A DNA stretch of 64,000 bases from an uncultured Clostridia bacterium (GCA_934247935.1 CAKQKE010000003.1:1-64000); one strand, 5' to 3'; shown: positions 15,907-24,976, counted from the stretch's first letter. Numbers and translations: made by a program. Notes: generated by a model from the sequence alone, not told the origin.

Positions 15907-17127
15907 ATGGATTTTAAAACGTTATACGGCGAACATTACAACGCCGAAGAACAACAAAAAAGATACCAATATATTACCGACGTTTTCAAGAAAAACGAAA
16001 ACGAAGACCCGAGTTATTTCTTTTCTTCTCCCGGAAGGGCTGAAATTCTCGGCAACCACACCGACCACAACCACGGCAAAGTAATCGTTGCCGCAATCAG
16101 TTGCGATTTATTAGCCGCAGTAAAGAAAACTAACGACAGAATCGTAAAAATTTGCTCCGTCGGTTATGCCCCCGTTTGCGTAAACCTTGACGAAACCGAA
16201 TTGGATAAAAACGAATACGGCACTTCTCAGGCACTTACAAAAGGCGTAATTCAAGCACTTAAAGACAGAGGTCTTTTTGAAAAACTCGGCGGCTTTACCG
16301 CGCACACCATTTCAAGCATATTCAAGGGTGCGGGCGTTTCGTCGTCGGCGGCGTTTGAAGTGCTTGTATGCGAAATTTTCAACAAACTTTACCTTAACGA
16401 AGTACTTACCGACGTGGATAAAGCGGTTATTTCTCAATACAGCGAAAACGTATATTTCGGCAAGCCGTGCGGACTTCTGGACCAAAGCGGAATTGCCATA
16501 GGTTCGCTTTGCAAACTTGATTTTAACGAGCCGACAAAACCCGTAATTACAAAACTCGCTCAACCCAAAGGCTATACGCTCGTACTTACAAACACGGGCG
16601 GAGACCACGCCGCGCTCACCCCGCACTACGCCGCAATAAGACAAGAAATGGAAAGCGTCGCCGAATATTTCGGCAAAAAGGTTTTAAGAGACGTACCTTA
16701 TCGAGATTTTATGGCGGCTATCCCCTCGCTTAAAGAGAAATTCAGCGGCAGGGCTATTATGCGCGCCCTTCACTTCTACAACGAAAACAATCGCGTTGAC
16801 CTTGCGGAAAAGGCTCTTGCAGAGGGCGACACAAAGACTTTCCTTAAATGCGTAAACGAATCCGGACTTTCAAGCCTTAATCTTTTGCAAAACTGCTACG
16901 TCCCCGGTGACGTTATGCAACCCGTTGTACTCGGAATAGAACTTTCGAGACAAATAATTAAAGACGGCGCAATAAGAGTACACGGCGGCGGATTTGCCGG
17001 TTCTATCCTCGCGTTTGTCAAAGAAGAAGACACCGCGGAATACGTAAAAACGATGAAGTCGGTATTCGGCGAAGAAAACGTGTTTACCGCAAACATCAGA
17101 GGCGTAGGCACTACTTTCGTAAAATAA
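15907..17127 (+). CDS. galK: Galactokinase (GHMP kinase family)
   Basis: 406 residues from ATG 15907, chosen because TGAGG lies 6 nt upstream and the promoter lies just before; an in-frame ATG at 15841 is inside that promoter. Galactokinases phosphorylate galactose at C1 with ATP, first step of the Leloir pathway. Signature-like PGRAEILGNHTDHN (42-55), ATP-binding GAGVSSSAAFE (141-151), candidate catalytic Asp192 in GLLDQSG, and C-terminal HGGGFAGS are present. The usual GEHTDYN is GNHTDHN here, so the sugar specificity could differ. No galT or galE is adjacent, and the gene stands alone with its own terminator. Confidence 0.85.
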   Translation: MDFKTLYGEHYNAEEQQKRYQYITDVFKKNENEDPSYFFSSPGRAEILGNHTDHNHGKVIVAAISCDLLAAVKKTNDRIVKICSVGYAPVCVNLDETELDKNEYGTSQALTKGVIQALKDRGLFEKLGGFTAHTISSIFKGAGVSSSAAFEVLVCEIFNKLYLNEVLTDVDKAVISQYSENVYFGKPCGLLDQSGIAIGSLCKLDFNEPTKPVITKLAQPKGYTLVLTNTGGDHAALTPHYAAIRQEMESVAEYFGKKVLRDVPYRDFMAAIPSLKEKFSGRAIMRALHFYNENNRVDLAEKALAEGDTKTFLKCVNESGLSSLNLLQNCYVPGDVMQPVVLGIELSRQIIKDGAIRVHGGGFAGSILAFVKEEDTAEYVKTMKSVFGEENVFTANIRGVGTTFVK

Positions 17128-17149
17128 TCTGACCATACTCCCTTTTCAT

Positions 17150-17199
17150 ATACCCCCTTTATTAAGGATTTTCCCTTTTTCAAAGGGGGTATTTTTTTT
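17150..17199 (+). terminator. Terminator after galK
   Basis: ATACCCCCTTT / AAAGGGGGTAT stem (17150-17160 with 17182-17192) followed by a run of T. Confidence 0.85.
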
Positions 17200-17384
17200 G
17201 CGGATTTTTAGTGCGGTATTTTTAAAGTTTGCGGCGCGCTGCTTTAAATTGCGATTTATAATGTTTTTAGTTGGTTGCTTGCAACGTTATAAATCAAGCC
17301 TTACCGTTTTTTAATTGCGGTTTAATGAACTTTTATAAAGTAACAAATTGACTTTTATCATTTTTTATATTGTAAAACGGCTGA

Positions 17385-17410
17385 TTTTACGCAATACGTA
17401 TGCGGTAAAC
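17385..17410. repeat. ATACGTAT palindrome, copy d
   Basis: TTTTACGCA-ATACGTAT-GCGGTAAAC, downstream of galK. The remaining gap 17200-17589 shows nothing else. Confidence 0.65.
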
Positions 17411-17589
17411 TCGTCATTTTATCAAAACGCACCCACTCGGCAACTCGCTCGACAAAAAACACTTTTAAAAAAATATTTTTACTTTGCTCTACTCTTTTAA
17501 AACCGTAAATGCGTATTTATTTTACATACAGCCTAAGTATATTTTAAAAATTTGTAAATAGGTTTTTCTGTAAAAAAACGAAAAAACTA

Positions 17590-17618
17590 TTGTTTAAAAG
17601 CCACAAATATTGTATAAT
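17590..17618 (+). promoter_or_regulatory. Promoter of the small tandem paralogues
   Basis: TTGTTT (17590-17595), 17-bp spacer, TATAAT (17613-17618), about 40 bp before ATG 17660. Confidence 0.6.
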
Positions 17619-17659
17619 AAATAAAAAGCAAATTTAAAAACGAAACACGGAATTATTTT

Positions 17660-17884
17660 ATGAAACTATTAAACAGAGTCGAACTTATTGCAGATAAAAA
17701 AAGATACACCGATTTAGGTCTGAAAAAGGGCGATAAAGGCATAGTGCTCGGCGAAGAACGTGCGGGCGGCTATTGGCTGGTTTATTTTGACGGAGAAATT
17801 TTCCAAGACGTGGACGGGATTTGGAAAACCACCGAAATTGACGCCGCCGTAAAAGAAGAGGACGTAAAAGTAATTGAAGAATAA
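17660..17884 (+). CDS. Small protein, first of a tandem pair (SH3/KOW-like fold suspected)
   Basis: 74 residues. The pattern RVELIADKKRYTDLGLKKGDKGIVLG then WLVYFDGE suggests a small beta-barrel like the DUF4926 or KOW-type families, but I cannot assign it firmly. It shares the 20-odd residue block from YWLVYFDGE to WKTTEID with the next gene. Ribosome binding is weak (CGGAA). No signal peptide or membrane segment, so cytoplasmic. Function unknown. Confidence 0.7.
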   Translation: MKLLNRVELIADKKRYTDLGLKKGDKGIVLGEERAGGYWLVYFDGEIFQDVDGIWKTTEIDAAVKEEDVKVIEE

Positions 17885-18022
17885 GCGGCGCAAAATAAAA
17901 ATTTTTGACTAAAAGCAAAATTTTTAGTCCTTACTTACCTTTAAAAACGCATTATTTTGCGTTTCTTGTTTGCAATAAATTGCGTCGTAGGCTATTTCAA
18001 GCAAGTTTTTAGTTTGGATAAA

Positions 18023-18250
18023 ATGAAAGAATATGACAGAGTCGAACTTATTGAAGACAATTCAGACTGTATGAAAAGAGGAATTAAAAAAGGCGATAAA
18101 GGTATAATTTTAGGTCCGAAAAGACACGGCTATTGGCTGGTTTATTTCGACGGGGAAATTTTTCAAGACGTAGACGGGATTTGGAAAACCACCGAAATAG
18201 ACGTGGGCGTTTTGGAAAAATATTTAAAAGTGATTAAAGAAAGCGATTAG
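18023..18250 (+). CDS. Small protein, second of a tandem pair
   Basis: 75 residues from ATG 18023; the ORF extends upstream, but alignment with the first copy (MKLLNRVELI against MKEYDRVELI) sets the start. The core YWLVYFDGEIFQDVDG is identical, while the ends diverge, pointing to a local duplication kept under selection. Probably co-transcribed with the copy at 17660, and followed by a strong terminator. Function unknown. Confidence 0.7.
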   Translation: MKEYDRVELIEDNSDCMKRGIKKGDKGIILGPKRHGYWLVYFDGEIFQDVDGIWKTTEIDVGVLEKYLKVIKESD

Positions 18251-18259
18251 TTTAATATT

Positions 18260-18293
18260 GAAAACGGGTTTGGCAAAAGCCAAACCCGTTTTC
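18260..18293. terminator. Strong bidirectional terminator
   Basis: Perfect 15-bp stem GAAAACGGGTTTGGC with AAAA loop. Serves the tandem pair on plus and could serve the beta-propeller gene on minus. Confidence 0.85.
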
Positions 18294-18319
18294 ATTGTTT
18301 ATTCGCTATAAATTGTCAA

Positions 18320-18345
18320 TTTTACTCAATACGTATACCGTAAAA
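18320..18345. repeat. ATACGTAT palindrome, copy e
   Basis: TTTTACTCA-ATACGTAT-ACCGTAAAA, two bases beyond the stop of the beta-propeller gene, between convergent genes. Confidence 0.65.
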
Positions 18346-18346
18346 A

Positions 18347-20287
18347 TTACAAATTGCCGAAACCGTGCTCGCTGTCCGAATCGCTGATAATATCGGAATC
18401 GGTCGACGAATCTGTATCGGTAGAAGAATCGCCGTCACTGCCCGAACCGCCCTGACCACCCGAAAGGAACAAATCGGTCGAATACATTTTTACGTATTGT
18501 TTGCTTATTGTAAAGCCGTCTTCCACTTTGTAAGAAGTAATATATCCGTCGGAAATAGTGTACAAATATCCGTCGTAACATCTCGCCCTCAATATTCTTC
18601 TTCTGAAGGCTTCAAGCCCCGAATAACTGTCGGTTTTGCCGTAATCGTCGCCCTCTTCGCCGAAATTGCTTAAATAAGTCACTGCCCTTAAATTGCTGCC
18701 TTCAACCTTGAAAACGAGCAACATATTATAAGAACTGCGCGAACTGTAATAACCGTCGCTGTATACATATTTACGCCTGCTGATACTGAAAGCGAATGCT
18801 CCGTCATCGAAAATACAAATTGCCCTCGGCTCGTCCAAAGCCTCGCAAGCATAAACGTCGCTTACCACGATATAATCCAACAAAACGGGAGAAGCACCCG
18901 ACGAGTCGTACAAATTTACCCTGACGGTATCCGTTCTCGCTCCGGTTTGCGTGCCGTCGTATCCGACGCCTATCATTCTGTTTTCGGCAACGACTTGCAA
19001 ATGCGACGAATAACCCTCGATTGAAAGTTGACCGAGTATAGTCATTTGCGCGGGATTGGTTACGTCAATTTTGAAAAGCGGGTCGGTTTGGCGGAAAGTA
19101 GTGACGTAGCAATAATATTTTCCGTCCGCCTCTTCATAAGTGACCGATTTTATTTGTTCGTTTTCGGCAAAAGTTTCACTCTTGGAAATAAGCGACATTT
19201 CGTTTGTGTTGAGCGAAACGATTTTGTTGTCGATTAAAGTCGTATAACCGTTTTGTTTGTTGCGTTTCGTGACGACCATATAAAGCGTATCGCCAAATTC
19301 TTTCAACGCATATCTGTCGTCAAGGTCGTAATCCTGAAGTCTTACACCGTATTTGGCAACCATGGTGTTTAAGTCCACTTTCATGACGTAACTGTTTTTC
19401 GTGTAATTGTAATAACCATAAGAATAACAGCCGCCCGAAGACTCGGGGTCTTTATTTCTGACCGAACAATTAAAAATGGGGTAAATGGCGTTTTCGGTCA
19501 TATAAATATCTTTTAAATATGCGCCGTAATAGCCCTTTGCGGTTGCACCTTTACTTAAATCGTTGATATCGACGCAAGCAAAACCCGTAACCTGGTCTTC
19601 TCCGTAACCTTCTATCGAATTGGGAATACGACTTATCGTCATATTTTTATACGTTGCGGATTCTCCCGTTTTTTCAAGGTAATTTACCGTGACGACATTG
19701 CTGCCGCCCGTAATATCGGAAGAATACGTTTTGTTGTAAGTGTAAAAAGCGAAATACAACTTACCCGAACCGTCTACGATTCTCGAAGTGACGAATTTTC
19801 CGCCGATTAAATCAAACGTATACTCTAAATTATCTTTTAAATCGACAGCCTCGTTGCCGTAATCGTCCGGGAGTGAAATTACGCTTATCGTCAAAGTGTT
19901 GTACGATTGATAATAATAGTTGACGTACTTATCTTCGCCGAAAAACGAATTGACTTTTCCCGCAATCAAAACGACGTTTTTACCGCATACGTACATCTCA
20001 ATCGGGATAATCTGAGTGTTGCTGAAAGAATAAAAACCAACGGTTTTAATATCTCCCTTGTCGACGTCGTTTATGGTCAAACCGTCGCATTGAAGTTTGT
20101 AAATGCGACTGCCGTACATTTTTACGATATCGCCCTCGTCTACCCCTTCTTCCTGAGTGTTTGTTCCGCCGTGATCGCCCGAAGCACCCGAATCGTCTTT
20201 CCCGTTTGCACCGCCGCACGAAACGGCAAAAACGCATAACGAAGCGGATAACAGTACAATCAAAATGCTAATCAATGCTTTTTTCAT
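18347..20287 (-). CDS. Beta-propeller domain lipoprotein (COG4880-like)
   Basis: 646 residues from ATG 20287, which has AAAGGAG 6 nt upstream; a longer ORF start is unsupported. Lipoprotein signal with Cys24 in AVSCGG. After a low-complexity linker, the block NTQEEGVDEGDIVK (43-56) is the hallmark of secreted C-terminal beta-propeller proteins (Beta_propel, COG4880). The rest is long and beta-rich with repeated VxxY/LYMV strands and ends in a Ser/Asp-rich tail. Extracellular, lipid-anchored; role unknown, often guessed to be a binding platform. Its ATG overlaps the TGA of the Lgt-like gene (ATGA), so the two are translationally coupled. Confidence 0.85.
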   Translation of the reverse strand: MKKALISILIVLLSASLCVFAVSCGGANGKDDSGASGDHGGTNTQEEGVDEGDIVKMYGSRIYKLQCDGLTINDVDKGDIKTVGFYSFSNTQIIPIEMYVCGKNVVLIAGKVNSFFGEDKYVNYYYQSYNTLTISVISLPDDYGNEAVDLKDNLEYTFDLIGGKFVTSRIVDGSGKLYFAFYTYNKTYSSDITGGSNVVTVNYLEKTGESATYKNMTISRIPNSIEGYGEDQVTGFACVDINDLSKGATAKGYYGAYLKDIYMTENAIYPIFNCSVRNKDPESSGGCYSYGYYNYTKNSYVMKVDLNTMVAKYGVRLQDYDLDDRYALKEFGDTLYMVVTKRNKQNGYTTLIDNKIVSLNTNEMSLISKSETFAENEQIKSVTYEEADGKYYCYVTTFRQTDPLFKIDVTNPAQMTILGQLSIEGYSSHLQVVAENRMIGVGYDGTQTGARTDTVRVNLYDSSGASPVLLDYIVVSDVYACEALDEPRAICIFDDGAFAFSISRRKYVYSDGYYSSRSSYNMLLVFKVEGSNLRAVTYLSNFGEEGDDYGKTDSYSGLEAFRRRILRARCYDGYLYTISDGYITSYKVEDGFTISKQYVKMYSTDLFLSGGQGGSGSDGDSSTDTDSSTDSDIISDSDSEHGFGNL

Positions 20288-20922
20288 TTCTTGCTCCTTT
20301 GCCCCGCAAACATAATATAAACCGCAACAAAAATTACGATTATAGTCAAATATTGCAAAGGCGTAAATATCCACAATTTTTCAATACTATACGTATTTTT
20401 GAAAAACTCCACAACAAACCTGAAAACCGAATATCCACATAAAAAATACTTATATTTGATTTTTTTAGTAATCGCATTGTACACGAGCGCGATACAGCAA
20501 AGCAATATTTCCGTCTGAACAATGGGGAAACTGCCGCCGCAACACTTTGCGTACAAGCACGCCAACCTCGACAAACAAATAAACACAAGCATGCTGTTTA
20601 CGTAATTATCGAAATCGCTTTTTTTGTATACTTTTGCCATAATTACCGCACTTAAAGTGAAAAACACCAAGCCGTAATAAATGCCGAAAGACGAAAACAT
20701 ATACCTGTCGCTCGTTGAAAGCGCGCCGCTTATGGCCGTTGCCGTCGCCGTTGAAAGCAAAACGCCGACTATAGCGTTGACTACAGCCATAAAAATCAAA
20801 TCTTTAAAGTCTTTTTCGCCCTTTATTTTATATATGTAATATACCGCCGAAACGATACCCGCAAAAAGTATAATAGCGTAATATTTCGGCTGGGTTTTTA
20901 TAGATTGAACAATTTTTTCCAT
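20284..20922 (-). CDS. Lgt-like (prolipoprotein diacylglyceryl transferase-related) membrane protein
   Basis: 212 residues, about six or seven membrane helices. SRLACLYAKCCGG (118-130) resembles the Lgt motif RxGCFxxGCCYG, and FRFVVEFF (167-174) resembles the Lgt RFxxEF motif. Lgt transfers diacylglycerol to the lipobox cysteine. This copy is short (Lgt is about 250-290 residues), and where Lgt has its essential HGG segment I see only FGIYYG. It may therefore be a divergent or inactive paralogue. It is translationally coupled to a lipoprotein gene, suggesting a dedicated partner. No strong ribosome binding site upstream. Confidence 0.65.
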   Translation of the reverse strand: MEKIVQSIKTQPKYYAIILFAGIVSAVYYIYKIKGEKDFKDLIFMAVVNAIVGVLLSTATATAISGALSTSDRYMFSSFGIYYGLVFFTLSAVIMAKVYKKSDFDNYVNSMLVFICLSRLACLYAKCCGGSFPIVQTEILLCCIALVYNAITKKIKYKYFLCGYSVFRFVVEFFKNTYSIEKLWIFTPLQYLTIIVIFVAVYIMFAGQRSKK

Positions 20923-20959
20923 TTATTTAAATTTAATATTTTTCCGTCTTGTCGACTTA

Positions 20960-20988
20960 ATTATATCATATGATCATTCCGTTTTCAA
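20960..20988 (-). promoter_or_regulatory. Promoter of the Lgt-like/beta-propeller operon
   Basis: Minus-strand TTGAAA (20988-20983), 17-bp spacer, TATAAT (20965-20960), about 40 bp before the Lgt-like start. Confidence 0.7.
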
Positions 20989-21067
20989 TACTTTTTAAAA
21001 ATTTTGCGCCTATATTGACGTATTACCGCACATTTTTCGATACGTTTTTGCCACAATCTCATTAAAC

Positions 21068-21790
21068 TCACAACACCGTAGTGTATCCGGGGGTGTTCGT
21101 TTTCAGTTTATTCTTCATTTCTTTCCAATAGGGCATAAATTTGCTTTCGAGCATTTTAAACTCTTTGCCGTGATTCGGCACGGCTAAATGGCACAGTTCG
21201 TGCATAATCACGTACTCGATTTCTTCTACCGAACGGCTGAAAAGTTGCAGCGCAAACGTAATTTCTCTCATTTTGTAATCGCACCTGCCCCACACGCTTT
21301 TCAGGTTTTTATATTTAACCGCCGACGGCGCAAGCCCCGTGATATTAAGCCACTTGGGCATAAGCGTATCTATCGCGCGTTTAAGTCCCGATAAATAAAA
21401 GTCTTCAACTTCTTTTTTTATGTCTTTTTGCGTGAGTTTTGGCGTTTTTACGACAAACGTATGCTCCGTTTCGCCCAGAAAGACTGATTTTTCGCTGCTT
21501 GCCTTTACAGTCAGAACATACTTTTTACCGAGCACGTAAAACGTTTCGCCGTCAACGTATTTCCTGTCTTTTTTTACGGGCTTGCTTTTGCATTGATTTA
21601 CTCTTTTGACAAGCCAATCATACTTGCTTAAAGCGAAATCAACGCCTTTTTCTATCGAGGTATAAGCAGGTACGGTAAGTACGACTCTGCCGCCGGGATA
21701 AACCGTCAGGCGAAGCGACTTTACTCTTTTAAAAACAACTTCTGCCTTTACGTCTTTTATATGTACGATTTTCGTCGATTTCTCTTTCAT
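21068..21790 (-). CDS. YgjP-like (DUF45) metallopeptidase
   Basis: 240 residues from ATG 21790 with AAAGGTG upstream; a GTG two codons earlier overlaps the ribosome binding site. The C-terminal zinc-protease motif HELCH (197-201) with NHGKEF (206-211) and the preceding VWGRCDYKMREITF segment define the YgjP/SprT-like DUF45 family. The N-terminal half is the family's beta-rich region (LRLTVYPGGRVVLTVP). Cytoplasmic; the substrate is not known. It stands alone between unrelated genes. Confidence 0.9.
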   Translation of the reverse strand: MKEKSTKIVHIKDVKAEVVFKRVKSLRLTVYPGGRVVLTVPAYTSIEKGVDFALSKYDWLVKRVNQCKSKPVKKDRKYVDGETFYVLGKKYVLTVKASSEKSVFLGETEHTFVVKTPKLTQKDIKKEVEDFYLSGLKRAIDTLMPKWLNITGLAPSAVKYKNLKSVWGRCDYKMREITFALQLFSRSVEEIEYVIMHELCHLAVPNHGKEFKMLESKFMPYWKEMKNKLKTNTPGYTTVL

Positions 21791-22103
21791 ATACACCTTT
21801 TATTACCGCCTTGGTTTGCGGCTTTAAACCGCCTCGCAAGGCGTGAAATTTTGTTGCTTATACATTGTCTATAATACCGATTATCGAGCGCAATTCGCCG
21901 ATTTTAAACCGATGCAACCAATTTTATATGTCGGCGGGCAACTTCCCTTGCATAAACACTTTTACTTATTAAACTCACGCAATATGGACCCGCTGCATAA
22001 TTTTTCTCGCAAGCGTTTTAACCATCGGCTCGAATACAGTTATATTCAAACACGACTCCCCGATAAACAACAGATAAGACTATTAAATTAATTTATTAAT
22101 ATC

Positions 22104-22138
22104 AAAAAAGCGTCCCGAGAAAAATCTTGAGACGCTTT
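22104..22138 (-). terminator. Terminator of the 22155-24827 gene
   Basis: AAAGCGTC (22107-22114) with GACGCTTT (22131-22138); U-run at 22104-22109 on the minus strand. The remaining gap 21797-22103 shows nothing convincing. Confidence 0.75.
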
Positions 22139-22154
22139 AAGTGTTTTTTAAATA

Positions 22155-24827
22155 TTAGTCGGCGTAATCGATTTGCACCTTGTAAGCAAACGAACCGTCG
22201 CCCGTAATTTGCTTGTCACTGCTTCCGACGTACTTCATACCGCTTCTCGTCATAACCGCGTCGATAAGTTGAAGAGCAAGAATCTTGTCTGCCTCTTCTT
22301 TAACGACAAGCATAGACGGTACCTGGCTGTAGTTTTTGTCGTCGCCTACATACACGAGTTGATCGTTTGCGGTGGGTTCTACAGCAAGATAAAGTTTGAT
22401 TTCGTCGTCTTCTTTGACGAGTTTTACAAGATATCTTCCGTCGTAGAATCTTACAACGTTGTAATCGAATACCTGATAACCGTTGACGTACTTACGAATT
22501 TCTTTCGCATATCTGTCGAGTTTGGTATCTTCGCTTTCTTTTCTTACGATAAACGCAAAACCGTTGAGTCTTTCCGATTCGGACGACTTGATGGCCGTGG
22601 GTGCATATGCGCCTTTAACAAATCCGTAATAAGTCATTACGTCTTTTATTACAGCAAGTGCTTCGTTAAACGTAACGTCGTTTGTAACGGAGAATTTAAC
22701 GGGAGCGTCTTTGCAATTTTCATTTTTAACGTATTCTGCTTCGTGCTCTTTTTCAATGAGTTTCTTTACGTCTTTGCTGAAGTACAACGCAACTTTACCG
22801 TCTTGCATAAACATACGGGCAATAAGCACGTTGCCGCCTTTTTTAGAGATAGTATTGTCTTTATCGTCGTGCTCGTAAGTGAGCATAGCCGCCTTCAACG
22901 CGTCGAAATATTGTACGACTTTGTCGTTACCTACAGTACCTTTAGTCCATTTAGCATAAACTTTTATGTTTTTACGTCTGCTGCAGTAAAGACTGATAAA
23001 TCTCGAAGTGTAAGCCTTATCGGAGTACCAGCCGCCGAATACGTAACCTTCGCGCTTGGGATTTTCGGGAGTTTCCCAATATTCGCACTTTCTTGCTTTA
23101 ACCGATTTTACTTTGCTGCCACCCATACTGTTGAACGAAAGTTTGTACTTGCAGTTGCGGAGACAGATAAACAAAATCACGAAGAAAAGTATCAAAACGA
23201 AAATAATCGATATGTAGAAGAAGGGGTTTGTAAATATACTTCCTTCGTCGAAACCGAGTTTTGAAGTAAGTCTTTGCCACCAATTCGCACCTTCTGCAGT
23301 AGCGGCGCAAATGGCAAACGGACTGAAATGGTTTGTGGTAAACATTAAAACGTTGTCCTCCTCTTTTATTTGAGCGTCATAATCGTTGTCGTCAAGTTTG
23401 AGATTTCCGAGATAATATACTACTTGAAGGCTGTCTTTATATTTGACTATATCTTTTACGTCGTCGAGCGAAATTACAACCAAATATTGCGTTTGTCCGT
23501 CGAATTCGTCGAGATATCTGCCGTCCTGAAGTATTTTTATGTTGATATAATATACGACTCTTACTTTTCTGTAATCTTCGTTGTCCGAATTTTTAAGCGC
23601 GGTGTTAGTGTTCGTCTTGTAAGCCTTAAATCTATAGTCTTTTGCAACGACTTCCGCCTCGGGCGAAAACGCGTAAGGATTGTCGGAAATAACAGTGATT
23701 TTGTAAGGACTTCCTTCCGCGGTTTTTACGGTGTTTACGTTGACGGGAATATTCGCTATGTCGGTATCGAATTGGTTTTTCGCATTTTCCATTTCGCTTA
23801 TGAGTGCCGTAGCGTATATCGCGTCTCTCGCAGTCTTTTTACAGTCGTTTATTTTTTGAACGTTGGCCTCGGAATAATGAGTCAGGTCTACGTTGGCAAT
23901 AATGTTGTGTTCGTAAAAATACTTTCTGTAATATTTCAAAATCGAAAGATAACTGTCGATATTTTCTTTTTTAATCTCTTCGTCGGTTGCGCTTTGATAG
24001 AAATTGATGGCATTTTTTGCATCTTCAGAACAATCGACGGGGTTTTCGGCAGTTTCGTTGTAAGTGATGTCGTTGATGACTTCCTGAATTACCGTCAACA
24101 CCGATTTTACTCTTGCGACGTACTCGCTGTACTTTTGCTCGATAGCGGCTTCGGTCTGAGCGGCGTTTACTTTCTCGATATACTCGCTCAACAACTCGTC
24201 AAGCGTTTGTATATTTGTTTGAGAATAAAAGCCGGAATCTTTTCTCTCTTCATCCATCGCCTGCATTTTTTCGATTTTCACCTGTTTTGCGTCCGTCAAA
24301 TCAACTACGGTGATTTTAGAAACATTTGCCATAGCGTCTAAAGTTTCTTGTTTTTTAGTCGCGGCATATTCGGCATTGAGGTTGTTTGACTCGTAAAGCG
24401 CAGAGATTTGCAAGTCGGCAATCGCCTCGGTATAAAACTTTGTCAACTTGTTGTAGTTTAACTCGGTATAATCTCCGCTGTAATAAGCCTCGTATGCGGT
24501 TTTAATCTCTTCTGCCTTGCTTTCGATATCGCCTAAAAGTTGCATTTTAGACAATGCGCTTTGCAAAAGAGTATTAACTCTTCCGTCATCCGTTGCCGAC
24601 GATATTCTGTCTTTATACTCTTCGAAATAACTTTCTAAAGCGGACTGTCCGTTTACAAGCACAAGTTTGCCGTCGTACGTCTCGTACTGCGTTTGTAACT
24701 GAGTCAACGCGTCGCTTTTAGCGTCTGCAAAAACGCCTGTCGCCTGACACATAAACGCCGAAATCGCCATTGCTATTATCAACAATAACAAAAACGGTTT
24801 TTTTGCATTTGCCCTTTTTGCGTACAT
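22155..24827 (-). CDS. Large single-pass membrane protein with tandem C-terminal domains
   Basis: 890 residues from ATG 24827 (AAGGAG 9 nt upstream; a TTG three codons earlier abuts the ribosome binding site). Signal peptide about 5-35. A long helical, coiled-coil-like extracellular part follows (about 35-370), then a beta-rich domain ending HFSPFAICA, a transmembrane helix (about 533-560), a Listeria-Bacteroides repeat (FNSMGG...GYVFGGWY, about 570-630), and two tandem copies of a domain recognisable by LIARMF...KVALYF and FAFIVRK...IKLYLAVEP...KYVNGYQVFDYNVVRF. That last domain recurs in other Firmicute proteins; its role is unknown. By topology the C-terminal part would be cytoplasmic, unusual for a Listeria-Bacteroides repeat. 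Confidence 0.8.
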   Translation of the reverse strand: MYAKRANAKKPFLLLLIIAMAISAFMCQATGVFADAKSDALTQLQTQYETYDGKLVLVNGQSALESYFEEYKDRISSATDDGRVNTLLQSALSKMQLLGDIESKAEEIKTAYEAYYSGDYTELNYNKLTKFYTEAIADLQISALYESNNLNAEYAATKKQETLDAMANVSKITVVDLTDAKQVKIEKMQAMDEERKDSGFYSQTNIQTLDELLSEYIEKVNAAQTEAAIEQKYSEYVARVKSVLTVIQEVINDITYNETAENPVDCSEDAKNAINFYQSATDEEIKKENIDSYLSILKYYRKYFYEHNIIANVDLTHYSEANVQKINDCKKTARDAIYATALISEMENAKNQFDTDIANIPVNVNTVKTAEGSPYKITVISDNPYAFSPEAEVVAKDYRFKAYKTNTNTALKNSDNEDYRKVRVVYYINIKILQDGRYLDEFDGQTQYLVVISLDDVKDIVKYKDSLQVVYYLGNLKLDDNDYDAQIKEEDNVLMFTTNHFSPFAICAATAEGANWWQRLTSKLGFDEGSIFTNPFFYISIIFVLILFFVILFICLRNCKYKLSFNSMGGSKVKSVKARKCEYWETPENPKREGYVFGGWYSDKAYTSRFISLYCSRRKNIKVYAKWTKGTVGNDKVVQYFDALKAAMLTYEHDDKDNTISKKGGNVLIARMFMQDGKVALYFSKDVKKLIEKEHEAEYVKNENCKDAPVKFSVTNDVTFNEALAVIKDVMTYYGFVKGAYAPTAIKSSESERLNGFAFIVRKESEDTKLDRYAKEIRKYVNGYQVFDYNVVRFYDGRYLVKLVKEDDEIKLYLAVEPTANDQLVYVGDDKNYSQVPSMLVVKEEADKILALQLIDAVMTRSGMKYVGSSDKQITGDGSFAYKVQIDYAD

Positions 24828-24880
24828 ATCTTTCAACTCCTTAATTTTGTTGCTATATATTCGGGTTGTAATCTATTAAT

Positions 24881-24908
24881 ATTATAACACAGTAATATAA
24901 TATCACAA
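24881..24908 (-). promoter_or_regulatory. Probable promoter of the large membrane protein
   Basis: TTGTGA (24908-24903), 16-bp spacer, TATAAT (24886-24881), about 55 bp before ATG 24827. Confidence 0.55.
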
Positions 24909-24950
24909 ATAACGACCGATTTCAATGCTTTTTCAATAAATTTTTGACAA

Positions 24951-24976
24951 ATTTACTCAATATGTATGCTGTTTTT
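24951..24976. repeat. ATACGTAT palindrome, copy f
   Basis: Degenerate copy with core ATATGTAT. The rest of the gap 24909-25315 holds no gene I can support. Confidence 0.5.

Noticed and set aside
21843..22091. 82-codon ORF on the plus strand
   Set aside because: Between genes, no ribosome binding site, no similarity recognised, and composition unlike neighbours.
23370..24341. 323-codon ORF antisense to the large membrane protein (also 22173-23264)
   Set aside because: Shadow frame with typical Phe/Val/Arg bias; the minus-strand gene has signal peptide, domains and ribosome binding site.
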